DNA of 64,000 nt from an uncultured Paracoccaceae bacterium (lineage in GTDB: Bacteria; Pseudomonadota; Alphaproteobacteria; Rhodobacterales; Rhodobacteraceae), in NCBI GenBank assembly GCA_938028765.1, contig CALIZF010000001.1, forward strand, positions 1-64,000, written 5' to 3'. The translations under genes and the position numbers were made by a program. Shown here piece after piece: positions 49,929-61,554 of the stretch; positions within the stretch are counted from its first letter, which is position 1, and every line of letters begins with the position of its first letter. The notes beneath the pieces were generated by a model. It had not been told where the DNA came from, did not search any database, and saw only the letters and a list, made by a program, of their open reading frames with translations.

Positions 49929-51011
49929 TCAGCCGCGGGTCTGTTCCGCGGGCCGCGCGACGGCGGCGCCGGGGGCGTCCAGCAGCCAGTCGGTGACCAT
50001 CCCCCCGGCCCACATCGCGGTCAGCGCAACCCAGGCCGTCAGGGCGAAGATCGATCCGCCGGTAACGCCGGCCCCGATCGCGCAACCGCCCGCCAGCATG
50101 GCGCCGAACCCCATCAGCGCAGCGCCGGCAAGCGACCGCCGCATGGGCAGGGCGCCCTCGAACCCCTCGAGCCGCAGCCCGCCAACCGCTGCCGCAGCGA
50201 GGAACGCACCGGCCGCCACGCCCGGCACAAGGCCGGTGTCGAACCCGAGCGCGGGCCGCGGCAGAAGGAAGGCCATCAGCGTGTCGGCCGACGGACCCGA
50301 GAAGGTGACGGAGGTGACCGAAACCGGGTCGAAGCTGACCTGCGCCAGCCGGAACGTCAGCACCCAGCCGAGCGCCACCGAGAACCCCACGCCGGAGGCG
50401 AAGACGAGCGTGGCCGCACCGATCCGGTTCCGCCGGGCCAGCACCAGCGCCAGCGCCGCCAGCGCCGCGCCGATCGCAAGGCCCGCGCCGTCCCGCAGGC
50501 CCGCCATGGCCAGGGCATCGACGTTGTGCCCGCCTCGCGTGGTCCAGAGGCCCGCCAGCGCCGTGCGCAGCGGCGCCAGAAGGCCCGACAGGCTCATCTG
50601 CGCCACGACGGCGAAGACGAGGCCCGACACGACCGACCGCAGGTTGCCCGTCGCCGCCAGCACCAGAAGCCGCCCCGGACAGCCGCGCGCCAGCACCATG
50701 CCAGCCCCCACCATCAGCCCGCCGAGGATCGCCCCGGACAGGCTGCCCGCAACGGCCATCATCCGCGCCTGATCGGGCGCGAAGAGGCCCAGAAGGCGCG
50801 CCCCCTGCACCCAGACGACCGCGGTCGAGAACGCAAGCAGCCACACCGCAACCCGCGGGCCGAGCGTGCCGCGCGCGAACTCGACCGTCGCCGCGCGCAG
50901 GCAGAAGGCCGACCTCTGCGCCGCCACCCCGAAGACAAGGCCGGTCAGCGCCCCCGCCGCAACGGCGGCCCGCGTCTCGCCGAAGGCATCCACCAGCGCG
51001 GCCAGATCCAT
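49929..51011 (-). CDS. YeeE/YedE-family (TsuA-like) sulfur-compound transporter
   Basis: Repeated motifs QRSAFCLRAATVEF, GAGMVLARGCPGRLLVLAATGNLRS, GFGAMLAGGCAIGAGVTGGS. Confidence 0.9.
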   Translation of the reverse strand: MDLAALVDAFGETRAAVAAGALTGLVFGVAAQRSAFCLRAATVEFARGTLGPRVAVWLLAFSTAVVWVQGARLLGLFAPDQARMMAVAGSLSGAILGGLMVGAGMVLARGCPGRLLVLAATGNLRSVVSGLVFAVVAQMSLSGLLAPLRTALAGLWTTRGGHNVDALAMAGLRDGAGLAIGAALAALALVLARRNRIGAATLVFASGVGFSVALGWVLTFRLAQVSFDPVSVTSVTFSGPSADTLMAFLLPRPALGFDTGLVPGVAAGAFLAAAAVGGLRLEGFEGALPMRRSLAGAALMGFGAMLAGGCAIGAGVTGGSIFALTAWVALTAMWAGGMVTDWLLDAPGAAVARPAEQTRG

Positions 51012-51168
51012 CGCCTCACCCCCCCCCTCGCCCGTCCGCCGCCCCCCTAGCACCAAAGGCGGCCGGCGCGCCTTGATGCGCGTCAAGCGCGGTGCTGTGC
51101 GCCTCCGGCGAGGCGAGGCTGCGCGATTGCCGCTAGCCGGGGTGCTGCGCGGGGCGTAAACCGCAACC

Positions 51169-52401
51169 ATGCGCACCATGACCATCGCCGATGCCGCGTC
51201 GCTGCCGTTCTGGCGGCGGCCCGTGTTCCTCCTGTGCCTGATGGCCGCGGCGATGCCGCTGAGCTTCGCGACATGGTCGGCCCTCCTCAACAACTTCGTG
51301 GTGGATCGGGCAGGGTTCACCGGGGTCGAGATCGGCTGGCTGCATTCGGTGCGCGAGGTTCCGGGGTTCCTCGCCATCGGCGTGATCGCCGTGCTTCTGG
51401 TGATGCGCGAGCAGGTTCTGGCCGTGGTCGCGCTTGTCCTCCTCGGCGTCGCCACCGCGATGACGGCAGCCTTCCCGTCGTTCGGGGGCCTGCTCTTCGT
51501 CACGCTGATCGGTTCGATCGGGTTCCATTACTACGAGACGGTGAACCAGTCGCTGCAACTGCAGTGGATCCCCAAGGCGCGGGCGCCGCATGTGATCGGC
51601 TGGATCGTCGCCGTGGGCTCGGGGGCGTCGCTCTTCGCCTACGGTCTGATCGTGGCGACGTGGACGACCTTCGACCTCGACTACGAGGTCGTCTTCGTCG
51701 CGTCGGGCGCGGCCACCGTGGCGCTGGCCGGCTTCGCCTTTCTCGCCTATCCGCAATTCGAGGCGCCGAACCCGCAGCTGCGGCGGATGGTGCTGCGCCG
51801 GCGCTACTGGCTCTATTACGCGCTGACGTTCATGGCGGGCGCGCGGCGGCAGATCTTTGTGGTCTTCGCAGCCTTCATGATGGTCGAGAAGTTCGGGATG
51901 CAGGTCCACCAGCTGACCGCACTGTTTCTGATCAACTATCTGGCCAACATGTTGGCCGCGCCGATGCTGGGCCGGTTCGTCGGACGGTTCGGCGAGCGGC
52001 GCGCGATGATGGCGGAATACCTCGGCCTGATCGGCGTGTTCCTGGCCTACGGTGGCCTCTACTGGTTCGGCTGGGGTCTGGTCGTGGCCTGCGCGCTCTA
52101 TGTGCTCGACCATCTGCTCTTTGCGATGGCATTCAGCCTCCGGACCTACTTCCAGAAGATCGCGGACCCCGAGGACATCGCGCCGACTGCCGCGGTCGCC
52201 TTCACGATCAACCACATCGCCGCGGTCTTCCTGCCGGCCGCGCTCGGCTATTTGTGGCTGACGCGGCCCGATGCGGTGTTTCTGCTCGCCGCCGGCATCG
52301 CGGGAACCTCGCTTGCGCTGTCGTTCCTCGTCCCCCGCCACCCCGAAAAGGGGTTCGAGACGCTCCTGCCGCTGCGGGTGCGCGCCGCGCCGGCCGGGTA
52401 G
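51169..52401 (+). CDS. MFS transporter
   Basis: About 12 hydrophobic segments; [33 protein letters not shown]. Confidence 0.8.
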   Translation: MRTMTIADAASLPFWRRPVFLLCLMAAAMPLSFATWSALLNNFVVDRAGFTGVEIGWLHSVREVPGFLAIGVIAVLLVMREQVLAVVALVLLGVATAMTAAFPSFGGLLFVTLIGSIGFHYYETVNQSLQLQWIPKARAPHVIGWIVAVGSGASLFAYGLIVATWTTFDLDYEVVFVASGAATVALAGFAFLAYPQFEAPNPQLRRMVLRRRYWLYYALTFMAGARRQIFVVFAAFMMVEKFGMQVHQLTALFLINYLANMLAAPMLGRFVGRFGERRAMMAEYLGLIGVFLAYGGLYWFGWGLVVACALYVLDHLLFAMAFSLRTYFQKIADPEDIAPTAAVAFTINHIAAVFLPAALGYLWLTRPDAVFLLAAGIAGTSLALSFLVPRHPEKGFETLLPLRVRAAPAG

Positions 52402-52477
52402 CGGCGCCTGCCGCAGGGTGACTGGTGCGGGCCGCCGGCCGGCCCTATATTCTCCCTATCCCCGAGGAGACGCGCCC

Positions 52478-53140
52478 ATGTTCTTCGCCAGCAGGAAGGC
52501 CCGGATGATCGCCCCCGACGAGGCCCTGCCCGGCCGCCCGACCCCGATCCCGACGGCCGAGACGCATTTCCTGTCGGGCCTGCCGCTGAAGTCGCCCGTG
52601 CCCGAAGGCATGCACGAGGCGATGTTCGGCATGGGCTGCTTCTGGGGGGTCGAACGCAAGTTCTGGACCGTTCCGGGCGTCTGGCTGACGATGGTCGGCT
52701 ATGCCGCGGGCTACACGCCCAACCCGACCTATCGCGAGGTGTGCACCGGCCAGACCGGCCACAACGAGGTGGTGCGCGTCATCTACGATCCCGCGCGGGT
52801 GGGCTACGAGGATCTGCTGCGCGTGTTCTGGGAAAACCACGACCCCACGCAGGGCATGCGGCAGGGCAACGACATCGGCACGCAGTATCGCAGCGGCATC
52901 TACTGCTACACGCCGGACCAGACCGCAGCGGCCGAGGCGTCGCGCGCCGTCTATCAGCACCGGCTGCGCCGGGCGGGCTATGGCGCGATCACGACCGAGA
53001 TCCTGCCGGCCCCGCCCTTCTACTACGCCGAGGATTATCATCAGCAGTATCTGGCCAAGAACCCCGACGGCTACTGCGGGATCGGCGGCACGGGCGTGAC
53101 CTGCCCGATCGGCCTCAACCTGCGCGCCGCCGGCGCGTGA
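52478..53140 (+). CDS. msrA: peptide-methionine (S)-S-oxide reductase
   Basis: [58 protein letters not shown]...[20 protein letters not shown]. Confidence 0.96.
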   Translation: MFFASRKARMIAPDEALPGRPTPIPTAETHFLSGLPLKSPVPEGMHEAMFGMGCFWGVERKFWTVPGVWLTMVGYAAGYTPNPTYREVCTGQTGHNEVVRVIYDPARVGYEDLLRVFWENHDPTQGMRQGNDIGTQYRSGIYCYTPDQTAAAEASRAVYQHRLRRAGYGAITTEILPAPPFYYAEDYHQQYLAKNPDGYCGIGGTGVTCPIGLNLRAAGA

Positions 53141-54294
53141 GCCGCACGCACGACCTGATCGTGGTGGGCGCCGGCCCCGCCGGTGCGTCCGCCGCGCGCG
53201 CCGCGCGGGCCGGGGGGCTGTCGGTCGCGCTGGTGGACAAGGCCGCCTTCCCCCGCGACAAGCTGTGCGGCGGCGGCATCACCGGGCGGTGCCGGCAGCA
53301 CCTCGATGCCGTGTTCGGCACGGGCTTCGCCGCCGGGCTGTGCCTGACCACGACGCATGTGCGCCTGACCGACCGCGGCCGCCCCCTGGGCGACCTGCCT
53401 GACGCGCCCCCCATCCACATGACGATGCGGCGCGACTTCGACGCGGCCCTGGCCTCGGCGGCCGTGGCGGCGGGGGCGGACCCGTTCCTCGGCCGCCGCA
53501 TCGCCGCGATGGACCCGGCGGCGGGGACGGTGCGCCTTGCGGACGGCACGGCGCTGTCAGCACCCGTCCTGATCGGCGCCGACGGCGTGGCCTCGCCGGT
53601 GGCGAAGGCGCTTTACGGTCGCGCCTTCGACCCCGCCCGCACCGCGCTGGCGCTGGAAGTCGAGGTGCCCGACCGCGACGGGGTGGCGGTCGAGATCGAC
53701 CTGGCCGCGGTGCCCTGGGGCTACGGCTGGGATTTCCCGAAAGCGCAGGGGCGCACCCTCGGCCTCGGCGGCATCGGGCGGCGGGCGGGGGATCTCGAGG
53801 CGGCGCTGGCCGCCTTCCTCGCCCCGCGCGGCGCAGGCGGGGCGGCGGCGGCCTGCAAGGGCGCCTTCCTCCCCGCGGGCGACTATCGCCGCACGCCCGG
53901 ACGCGGGCGGGCGCTTCTTGCCGGCGACGCCGCGGGCCTTGTCGATCCGATCACCGGCGAGGGGATCGGCTGGGCCGTGTTGTCGGGCGCGCTGGCCGCA
54001 CGGGCGGCGGCCGATGCGCTGGCCGTGGGCGCGCCCGACACCGCCCTGGCGCGCTACCGCAGGGCGCTGGCGCCGGTCCACCGCGAGCTTGCCTGGGCCA
54101 ACCGGCTGAAGCATCTCGTCTATGCCCCGCGCCTGCGCCCGCTGTTCCTGCGCGTCCTCGAACGCGAACCGGAGGTGCAGCGGCGGTTCCTCGCGCTTTT
54201 GGCGGGCGAGCGGGACTATGCCGACATGGGGCTGGCCTCGTTCCGCCGGATGGCAGGGCGGATGCTGCGGGCTGCCCTCGCCCGCCCCGCCTGA
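53137..54294 (+). CDS. geranylgeranyl reductase-family FAD-dependent oxidoreductase
   Basis: [76 protein letters not shown] overlap with msrA. Confidence 0.88.
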   Translation: MSRTHDLIVVGAGPAGASAARAARAGGLSVALVDKAAFPRDKLCGGGITGRCRQHLDAVFGTGFAAGLCLTTTHVRLTDRGRPLGDLPDAPPIHMTMRRDFDAALASAAVAAGADPFLGRRIAAMDPAAGTVRLADGTALSAPVLIGADGVASPVAKALYGRAFDPARTALALEVEVPDRDGVAVEIDLAAVPWGYGWDFPKAQGRTLGLGGIGRRAGDLEAALAAFLAPRGAGGAAAACKGAFLPAGDYRRTPGRGRALLAGDAAGLVDPITGEGIGWAVLSGALAARAAADALAVGAPDTALARYRRALAPVHRELAWANRLKHLVYAPRLRPLFLRVLEREPEVQRRFLALLAGERDYADMGLASFRRMAGRMLRAALARPA

Positions 54295-54365
54295 TCGCGC
54301 CGCCGCCCTGCCCGCTTGACCCCGACCGCGCGCGCCGCCATGACCGCGCGCGACAGGAGGCCCTC

Positions 54366-55238
54366 ATGCCCACCACCACCGCCCTGACCACGTTGCCCGG
54401 CGAAGAGGCCGCTGGCCGCCTTGCCGCGGCGCTCGAACGGCTCGACCCTGCGCCGGTCGGCGTCGGTGTGTTCGAGATCGAGGACGGATCGGGCCGGTGG
54501 GAGGTCGGCGCCTACTTCACCGAGGCGCCCGACGACATCGCGCTGGCGCTGCTGGCCGCCGCGCATGGGGCGACACCTTTCGCGGTGTCGGACCTGCCCG
54601 ACATCGACTGGGTCGCCCATGTCCGCCGCGCGCTGCACCCCGTCGAGGCGGGGCGCTTCTTCCTCTACGGCAGCCACGATGCGGGGCGGGTGCCGCCGGG
54701 CCGCGTCGGTCTGCTGATCGAGGCGACGGTCGCCTTCGGCACCGGCCATCACGGCACGACGGCCGGCTGCCTGATCGCATTCGACCGGCTCCTGTCGCAA
54801 GGCGCCGCGCCGGCGCGGGTGGCTGACGTGGGCTGCGGCACGGGAGTGCTGGCGCTGGCGGCGGCGGCGACGTTGCCGGACGCGGCGATCGTCGCGTCCG
54901 ACATCGACGCGGTGGCGGTCGAGGTGACGCTGGCGAATGCGGCCGTCAACGGGCTCGAGGGCCGGCTGACGGTCGTCGAGGCCGCAGGGTTCGGCCATCC
55001 CGCGCTCGCCGAGGGAAGGCCCTTCGACCTGATCTTCGCCAACATCCTGAAGGGCCCGCTGATCGCGCTCGCCCCGGCGCTGGCGGCGCGCCTCGCCCCG
55101 GGCGGACGGGCGATCCTGTCCGGGTTGCTCGTCACCCAGGCCGAGGACGTGCTGGCGGCCTATGCCGCCGAGGGCCTGCGCCTTGCGGCGCGCGACGACC
55201 TGGGCGACTGGGCGACGCTGACGCTGGAACGGGGCTGA
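54366..55238 (+). CDS. prmA: ribosomal protein L11 methyltransferase
   Basis: AFGTGHHGTTAGCL, VADVGCGTGVLALAAA, FDLIFANILKGPLIALAPALAA. Confidence 0.94.
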   Translation: MPTTTALTTLPGEEAAGRLAAALERLDPAPVGVGVFEIEDGSGRWEVGAYFTEAPDDIALALLAAAHGATPFAVSDLPDIDWVAHVRRALHPVEAGRFFLYGSHDAGRVPPGRVGLLIEATVAFGTGHHGTTAGCLIAFDRLLSQGAAPARVADVGCGTGVLALAAAATLPDAAIVASDIDAVAVEVTLANAAVNGLEGRLTVVEAAGFGHPALAEGRPFDLIFANILKGPLIALAPALAARLAPGGRAILSGLLVTQAEDVLAAYAAEGLRLAARDDLGDWATLTLERG

Positions 55239-55347
55239 TCCCGGGCGCGGGCGGCGGACATCCCGGAACTTCGCCGCAATTGCCGCGATCCTGCGACATT
55301 CCCGCACGACGGTCGGGATCGCCGTGGGCCGCGACGCCGGCGTAGTC

Positions 55348-55702
55348 ATGGCCAACCGGAACCACCGGGACTTCTGCGAACGGATCGCACGGATCCTGCG
55401 GATGCGCGCCCAGGGTTACGGCTTCGAGACGGCGGGCACGCCCGGGCGGTCCTGCCATGTGCGGCGCCAGCGCCGGCGGGTGCCGGTGATCGCGCCGTCG
55501 CGGGTCGTCATCGCCGGGGTCGTGTTCCTGAAGGCGATGCTGCACGCGGGCCTCAGGGCGCGGGCCTCGGGGCGCGAGCCTCAGGGCGCGGGTTGCGGCC
55601 CTCCGGGCCGGCAGCGCGCCCGACCGCGCCGGGGCGCTGCTGATGCATCCAGACCCGGCGACCCTCTGGGTGGCCGGCCTGCCGGTGCGGGTAAAGCCCT
55701 GA
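55348..55702 (+). pseudogene. conserved small protein (MANRNHRDF...), frame broken by a 28-bp (2x14) repeat expansion
   Basis: Removing two of the three 14-bp units at 55550-55591 restores ...KAMLHAGLRARVAALRAGSAPDRAGALLMHPDPATLWVAGLPVRVKP*. Confidence 0.7.
55550..55591 (+). repeat. three tandem 14-bp units
   Basis: GCCTCAGGGCGCGG / GCCTCGGGGCGCGA / GCCTCAGGGCGCGG, units 1 and 3 identical. Confidence 0.9.
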
Positions 55703-55722
55703 CGGCGCAGCCGGCCGGAACG

Positions 55723-55757
55723 GAAAAGGCCGCGCCGGTGCGTCCCGGTCGCGGCCT
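55723..55757 (-). terminator. candidate intrinsic terminator downstream of DUF1127 gene
   Basis: Minus-strand AGGCCGCGACCGG-GACGCA-CCGGCGCGGCCT followed by a short T-tract (TTTT). Confidence 0.5.
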
Positions 55758-55802
55758 CTTGTGGTTCCGTCTGCCCGTCTGCGGGCAGCAACCCCGTGCG
55801 CG

Positions 55803-56012
55803 TCAGCGCCGGGCGATGATCTGGTCGATGTCGGCGCGGCAGAGACCGATGTCGTCAAGTTCGCGGTCCGAAAGTCTCGCCAGCGCGTTGCGCGTCACGC
55901 GCGCATCGTTCCAGGCGGCGACAGCGGCGACGATGCCGGCGAAGAACCGCGCGACCCGGCCCCCGTTCAGGGCGACCGAGCCGGCCGAACGGGTGTTGTC
56001 GAGGGCGGCCAT
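55803..56012 (-). CDS. DUF1127 domain-containing small protein
   Basis: 69 aa ending WNDARVTRNALARLSDRELDDIGLCRADIDQIIARR; typical DUF1127. Confidence 0.92.
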   Translation of the reverse strand: MAALDNTRSAGSVALNGGRVARFFAGIVAAVAAWNDARVTRNALARLSDRELDDIGLCRADIDQIIARR

Positions 56013-56067
56013 GATGCTTGTCCTTCACACACTGCTTGAATGGCGGGCGTTGTGCCCGTCGACAAAG

Positions 56068-56096
56068 CATCTAGTGATGCTGCAGACGCGAAGCAA
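56068..56096 (-). promoter_or_regulatory. candidate sigma70 promoter for the DUF1127 gene
   Basis: Minus-strand TTGCTT-N17-TAGATG about 56 bp upstream of the ATG. Confidence 0.35.
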
Positions 56097-56349
56097 GGAT
56101 CGGGGGGGCATGCCGGGCTTGCGCCCGGCGCATGCCTGGGGTTTGCCGATTCGGCACCGGCGATCAACAGCTTGGATCCCGCCAGCATGCCGTTTCCGAG
56201 CCTCGGGGCGTCGTTTCCGCATTGCAGCGTGAACGCCCCGCTGGCGGCTGTTCGCTTTTCGTGCTAGCCCTGCGCAAAACTGCCGTTGCCGGCGCGCAAC
56301 GGGCAAGGGACAGCAGGATCCGCGCGGCACGGATCCGGGGGCAGGGCCG

Positions 56350-56856
56350 ATGCGGGTGCTGGGAATCGATCCGGGGCTTCGGACGCTTGGCTGGGGGGTG
56401 ATCGACGTGGGCGGCACGCGGATCGCGCATGTCGCCAACGGCCTGTGCCGCACCGGCGAGGGCGACCTTGCGCCGCGCCTTGCCGACCTCTATGCGCAGC
56501 TGACCGCCGTCGTCGCGCGCCATGAGCCCGACCATGCGGCGGTCGAGCACACCTTCGTCAACAAGGACGCCGCCGGCACGCTGAAACTGGGCCAGGCGCG
56601 GGCGATCGCGCTGCTTGTCCCGGCGCTCGCGGGCCTGCCGGTTGGCGAGTATGCACCAAACGCGGTCAAGAAGGCGGTGGTGGGCGTCGGCCATGCGGCC
56701 AAGGTGCAGGTGGACCACATGGTGCGCCTGCAGCTGCCGGGTGTGGCGATCGCGGGGCCGGATGCGGCCGATGCGCTGGCCATAGCGATCTGCCATGCCC
56801 ATCACCTGCAATCGGCGGGCCGGCTGGCCGCGGCGGTGGCGCGGGCGGCGTCGTGA
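56350..56856 (+). CDS. ruvC: crossover junction endodeoxyribonuclease RuvC
   Basis: [62 protein letters not shown]. Confidence 0.96.
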   Translation: MRVLGIDPGLRTLGWGVIDVGGTRIAHVANGLCRTGEGDLAPRLADLYAQLTAVVARHEPDHAAVEHTFVNKDAAGTLKLGQARAIALLVPALAGLPVGEYAPNAVKKAVVGVGHAAKVQVDHMVRLQLPGVAIAGPDAADALAIAICHAHHLQSAGRLAAAVARAAS

Positions 56857-57518
56857 TCGGGCGGCTGTCCGGGCGGCTCGACTGGAAGGGGGCCGATCAG
56901 GTGCTGATCGATGCAGGCGGCGTCGGCTACCTTGTTACCGTGTCGGACCGGACGCTGGCGGGCCTGCCGCCGGAAGGTGCGGATTGCGTTCTGTGGACCG
57001 ACCTTCTGGTGCGCGAGGATCTGCTGCAGCTGTTCGGGTTCGCAACGCTGATCGAGCGGGAATGGCACCGCGCGCTGATGACGGTGCAGGGGGTGGGGGC
57101 GAAGGCGTCGCTCGCCATCCTCGGCACGCTCGGGGCCGAGGGGGTGGCGCGCGCGGTCGTTCTCGGCGACGCGCGGTCGATCCAGGCGGCACCGGGCGTG
57201 GGGCCCAAGATCGCGCAGCGCGTGGTGCTGGAGCTGAAGGCAAAGGCGCCCGCGCTGATGGCGGCCGGCGGGGCAGCGGCGGCGGCCGCACCGCCCCCGC
57301 AACCCGCCCGCCGCGGTCGGGCTGCATCGCCGCCCGCGCCGCCACCCGCGCAACTGCCCGCCGCCGCCGCCACGGCCGAGGCGCTGTCAGCGCTCGTGAA
57401 CCTCGGCTACGGCCAGGGCGAGGCGGCCGCGGCGGTCGCCGAGGCCGCGGGTGCCACGCCCGAGGCCGCCATGCCCGAGCTGATCCGCGCCGCGCTGAAG
57501 CGGCTGGCGCCAAAATGA
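56853..57518 (+). CDS. ruvA: Holliday junction helicase subunit RuvA
   Basis: [31 protein letters not shown]...[17 protein letters not shown]...[17 protein letters not shown]. Confidence 0.95.
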   Translation: MIGRLSGRLDWKGADQVLIDAGGVGYLVTVSDRTLAGLPPEGADCVLWTDLLVREDLLQLFGFATLIEREWHRALMTVQGVGAKASLAILGTLGAEGVARAVVLGDARSIQAAPGVGPKIAQRVVLELKAKAPALMAAGGAAAAAAPPPQPARRGRAASPPAPPPAQLPAAAATAEALSALVNLGYGQGEAAAAVAEAAGATPEAAMPELIRAALKRLAPK

Positions 57519-58534
57519 CCGACCCGATCCTGTCCCCCGCCGCGCAGGAGGCCGACCCCGACCGCGCCCTGCGGCCGCAGAGCCTCGACGACTTCGTGGG
57601 CCAGGCCGAGGCGCGGGCGAACCTGCGCGTCTTCGTCGAAAGCGCGCGCCGGCGGGGCGAGGCGATGGACCACACGCTGTTCCACGGCCCGCCCGGTCTG
57701 GGCAAGACGACGCTGGCGCAGATCGTCGCGCGCGAACTGGGGGTGGGGTTCCGCATGACCTCGGGCCCGGTCCTGGCCAAGGCGGGGGATCTGGCCGCGA
57801 TCCTGACGAACCTCGAGGCGCGCGACGTGCTGTTCATCGACGAGATCCACCGGCTGTCGCCGGTGGTCGAGGAGGTGCTCTATCCCGCGCTGGAGGATTT
57901 CGCGCTGGACCTCGTGATCGGCGAGGGGCCGGCGGCGCGGACGGTGCGGATCGACCTGCAACCCTTCACGCTGGTCGGGGCGACGACGCGGCTCGGCCTG
58001 CTGACCACGCCGCTGCGGGACCGCTTCGGCATTCCGGTGCGGCTGGAGTTCTACACCGTGCCCGAGCTCGAGCACATCGTGGCCCGCGGCGCACGGCTGA
58101 TGGGCGTGGCGGCGGAGCCCGAGGGCGTGCACGAGATCGCGCGCCGCGCCCGGGGAACGCCGCGGATTGCGGGGCGGCTGCTGCGGCGGGTGGCGGATTT
58201 CGCCCTGGTCGAGGGCGGCGGCCGGATCACGCGGGCGCTGGCCGACGGCGCGCTGACCCGGCTGGGGGTGGACGACCTCGGCCTCGACGCCGGCGACCGG
58301 CGGTATCTGTCGCTGCTCGCCGACCACTACGGCGGCGGCCCCGTGGGGGTCGAGACGATCGCCGCCGCCCTCAGCGAGGCGCGGGACGCGATCGAGGAGG
58401 TGATCGAGCCCTACCTTTTGCAGCAGGGCTTGGTCGCGCGAACCCCGCGCGGCCGGATGCTGGCCGCGCGCGCCTGGCGGCACCTCGGGCTCGACCCGCC
58501 GCGCGGGCCGGGGCAGGCGGACCTGTTCGGATAG
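57515..58534 (+). CDS. ruvB: Holliday junction helicase subunit RuvB
   Basis: [77 protein letters not shown]. Confidence 0.97.
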   Translation: MTDPILSPAAQEADPDRALRPQSLDDFVGQAEARANLRVFVESARRRGEAMDHTLFHGPPGLGKTTLAQIVARELGVGFRMTSGPVLAKAGDLAAILTNLEARDVLFIDEIHRLSPVVEEVLYPALEDFALDLVIGEGPAARTVRIDLQPFTLVGATTRLGLLTTPLRDRFGIPVRLEFYTVPELEHIVARGARLMGVAAEPEGVHEIARRARGTPRIAGRLLRRVADFALVEGGGRITRALADGALTRLGVDDLGLDAGDRRYLSLLADHYGGGPVGVETIAAALSEARDAIEEVIEPYLLQQGLVARTPRGRMLAARAWRHLGLDPPRGPGQADLFG

Positions 58535-58675
58535 GCATCGCCAGCGGCGGCCGATGCGCGGTGCCCATCTGCCGGCCGCACCGTTGTCCCGGCTCGCGGA
58601 ATTGCGTCGCGGGGCCATGACGGCGCCGGTGCGAGGGGCTAGACTGCCTGCAACAGGATCTGACCGGAGCTGCCA

Positions 58676-59434
58676 ATGTCCGCGCTGCCGACCCACCGTG
58701 CCCTGCGCCTCGGTGTCAACATCGATCATGTGGCCACTCTGCGCAACGCACGCGGCACCCCCTGGCCCGACCCCGCACGCGCCGCCCGCATCGCAGCCGA
58801 CGCGGGCGCGGACGGCATCACCGCGCATCTGCGCGAGGACCGCCGCCACATCCGCGACGACGACATCCCGGCGATCATGGCGGCCACCGGCCTGCCCCTG
58901 AACTTCGAGATGGCGGCAACAGACGAGATGCAGGCGATCGCGCTGCGCCACCGGCCGCATGCCGTCTGCATCGTCCCCGAACGGCGGGAAGAGCGGACGA
59001 CCGAGGGCGGCCTTGACGTGGCCGGGGATGAGAACCGGCTGGGCGACTTCATCGCGCCCCTGCGCGCGGCGGGCATCCGGGTATCGCTGTTCATCGGCCA
59101 CGATCCCCGGCAGATCGAGGCAGCCGCGCGGATCGGCGCGGCGGTGGTCGAACTGCACACCGGCGCCTACTGCGACCTCGATACGGAAGGGCGGACGGCG
59201 GAACGGGATGCGGAACTCTTGAACCTGATCCGCGGGGCGGCGCTGGCCGGCGAACTCGGGCTCGAGGTCCACGCCGGCCACGGCCTGACCTTCGGCAACG
59301 TCGGTCCGGTGGCGGCGATCCCCGAGGTGCGCGAGTTGAACATCGGCCATTTCCTGGTGGCCGAGGCCGTGTTCATGGGCCTCGGCCCCGCGGTGGCCGA
59401 GATGCGCCGACTGATGGACGCAGCGCGCGCCTGA
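58676..59434 (+). CDS. pdxJ: pyridoxine 5'-phosphate synthase
   Basis: [79 protein letters not shown]. Confidence 0.97.
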   Translation: MSALPTHRALRLGVNIDHVATLRNARGTPWPDPARAARIAADAGADGITAHLREDRRHIRDDDIPAIMAATGLPLNFEMAATDEMQAIALRHRPHAVCIVPERREERTTEGGLDVAGDENRLGDFIAPLRAAGIRVSLFIGHDPRQIEAAARIGAAVVELHTGAYCDLDTEGRTAERDAELLNLIRGAALAGELGLEVHAGHGLTFGNVGPVAAIPEVRELNIGHFLVAEAVFMGLGPAVAEMRRLMDAARA

Positions 59435-59457
59435 CGGGGGCCCGGGGGAGGGCGGCC

Positions 59458-60366
59458 ATGGACCGCGGACCGACCATGCCCGACCCGGCCGCAGACCTGC
59501 CGATGCGGCTGGCGATCTGCATCGTGCATGGCGCACGCCCGGGCGGAGAATGGATCGTGCGGCTTCAGCTGGGCAAGATCGCCGAGACGCTGGGGGGCGA
59601 TTTCCGCGTGCTGTCCGCAGCGCCGCGGGCGACCGACCGGATGCTGGCGATCCTGCGCCGGCGGCCCTGGGTCGAGATTGCCGACCTGCCCGAACCCGGC
59701 GTGCGCGGCAGCGCCGAACATGCCTGGTATCTTGACCGCCTGGTGGCCGAGGCCGACCGGCAGGGCTTCACCCATTTCGCAACCCTCGACGTCGATTCCT
59801 TCCCGGTCCGGCCTGGCTGGGCCGAGGATCTGGCCGCGCAGCTGCATCCCCGCCGTCCCTTCGCGGCGGTGCAGCGGCTCGAGAACGGCGAGCGGAACCT
59901 GCCGCACCCCAGCGGCCTTTTGTGCCGGATGGACTTCTGGCGCGCCGCGCGCCCGACCTTCCTGCCCACGCGGCGCGACTATTTCCTGCGCCGGCCGGGA
60001 TTCTTCCTGCGCCATGGGGAGCGGCGCGACACCGGGATCGGCTATGCGATGGCTGTCCGGCGGCAGGGGGGCGACTGGTTGCGCCTGCCGCGGTCGAACC
60101 GGCGCGACGACCACCGGGTGATGGCGGGGGTCTACGGCGGCATGTTCTTCCACCTCGGGTCCATGAGTCGCGAGCCGCTGTTTGAATGCGACTGGTGGGA
60201 CACGCGCGAGGGGCGGTTCTTGTGGGCGACGCGGCACCTCGGCGTCTTCCGCGGCCGGCGGCGGGCCTTCGCCCGCGCGATCGTCGCACGGAACCGCGCG
60301 GCGCGGGCGCGGATCGTCGGGGCCCTGCGCGCCGACGCAGACGCCTATCTGGCGGGCCTCGCATGA
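59458..60366 (+). CDS. putative GT-A-like glycosyltransferase
   Basis: [30 protein letters not shown]...[18 protein letters not shown] (DxD-like); family not certain. Confidence 0.6.
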   Translation: MDRGPTMPDPAADLPMRLAICIVHGARPGGEWIVRLQLGKIAETLGGDFRVLSAAPRATDRMLAILRRRPWVEIADLPEPGVRGSAEHAWYLDRLVAEADRQGFTHFATLDVDSFPVRPGWAEDLAAQLHPRRPFAAVQRLENGERNLPHPSGLLCRMDFWRAARPTFLPTRRDYFLRRPGFFLRHGERRDTGIGYAMAVRRQGGDWLRLPRSNRRDDHRVMAGVYGGMFFHLGSMSREPLFECDWWDTREGRFLWATRHLGVFRGRRRAFARAIVARNRAARARIVGALRADADAYLAGLA

Positions 60367-60794
60367 CTCCGCCGGACCGGTCCGCCCGCATCCTCGGGAT
60401 CGGCACCGACCTTGCGAATATCGCGCGCATCGCGGCGACGCTGGCGCGGTTCGGCGACCGGTTCCGCAACCGGGTGTTCACGCCGCTCGAACAGGCGAAG
60501 GCGGAACGGCGCAAGGACGTGGCGGGCACCTATGCCAAGCGCTGGGCCGCGAAGGAAGCGTGTTCCAAGGCGCTCGGCACCGGTCTGCGCATGGGCATCG
60601 CCTGGCGCGACATGGAGGTGGTCAACCTGCGGTCGGGCCAACCCGCGATGCGGCTCACCGGTTGGGCCGCCGAACGCCTGGCCGCGCTGACGCCGCCGGG
60701 CCATGCGGCCGTGATCCACGTCAGCCTGACCGACGATCACCCCTGGGCGCAGGCCTTTGTAGTGATCGAGGCCCGGCCCCTGCCCCCGCCATGA
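60363..60794 (+). CDS. acpS: holo-[acyl-carrier-protein] synthase
   Basis: [39 protein letters not shown]...[18 protein letters not shown]. Confidence 0.95.
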   Translation: MTPPDRSARILGIGTDLANIARIAATLARFGDRFRNRVFTPLEQAKAERRKDVAGTYAKRWAAKEACSKALGTGLRMGIAWRDMEVVNLRSGQPAMRLTGWAAERLAALTPPGHAAVIHVSLTDDHPWAQAFVVIEARPLPPP

Positions 60795-60873
60795 CCCCGC
60801 GCCGTCCGTGTCACGCGGACGTTGCAGGGCGGGGCGAGGCTCTGCCGATGCCGCCCGATCCCGAACGCCGCCC

Positions 60874-61554
60874 ATGAGCCCGGCCGCCGCCGAGATGCTG
60901 ACGGTCCACGGCCCCCTCGCGATCGGGCTCTGGGTGGCGTTCGGCTGCGCGGCGGTGCCGGTTCCGGTCTGGCCGCTTCTGATCCTGGCCGGCGCGCTGG
61001 CCGAGGCGGGGGCCGTCGCCGGCGGGCCGGTCGTGGCGGCGGCGCTGACCGGCGCGCTGGCGGGTGATGCGGCAGGCTACCTGATCGGCCGGGGCGGGGG
61101 CGGCCTGCGGGCGCGGCTGGCGGCGCGGCCGCGGATCGCGCCAGTGGTGGCGGCCGCCGAGGGGCGGCTGGCTGCGAATGCCTTCGGCGCGGTATTCGTC
61201 ACCCGCTGGCTGGTGGCGCCGCTGGGGCCCTACGTCAACATCGCGGCCGGAATGGCGCGCGTGCCGGTCTGGCGGGTGCTGCCGCCGGCGGTTCTGGGGC
61301 GGGCGCTCTGGATCGTCGGCTATTTCGCGCTCGGCTGGGCCTTCGCGGATGCGCTGGAAACGCTGGGGGCCACGATCGGCGAGATCACGCGGTGGGTGGC
61401 GGCGCTGGCGGCGGCGGGCATGGCGCTGTGGCTCATGCGGGCGCGCCGGCGGGTGCGGCGTCAGCGCAGCGCAGCGGTTTCGGCCGACATCCAGGCGCGG
61501 AACGCAGCCAGCGGCGGCCAGTCCGCGCGCGCCTCGGGCCAGACCAGCCAGTAG
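60874..61554 (+). CDS. DedA/VTT-domain membrane protein
   Basis: [18 protein letters not shown]...[40 protein letters not shown]. Confidence 0.85.
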   Translation: MSPAAAEMLTVHGPLAIGLWVAFGCAAVPVPVWPLLILAGALAEAGAVAGGPVVAAALTGALAGDAAGYLIGRGGGGLRARLAARPRIAPVVAAAEGRLAANAFGAVFVTRWLVAPLGPYVNIAAGMARVPVWRVLPPAVLGRALWIVGYFALGWAFADALETLGATIGEITRWVAALAAAGMALWLMRARRRVRRQRSAAVSADIQARNAASGGQSARASGQTSQ

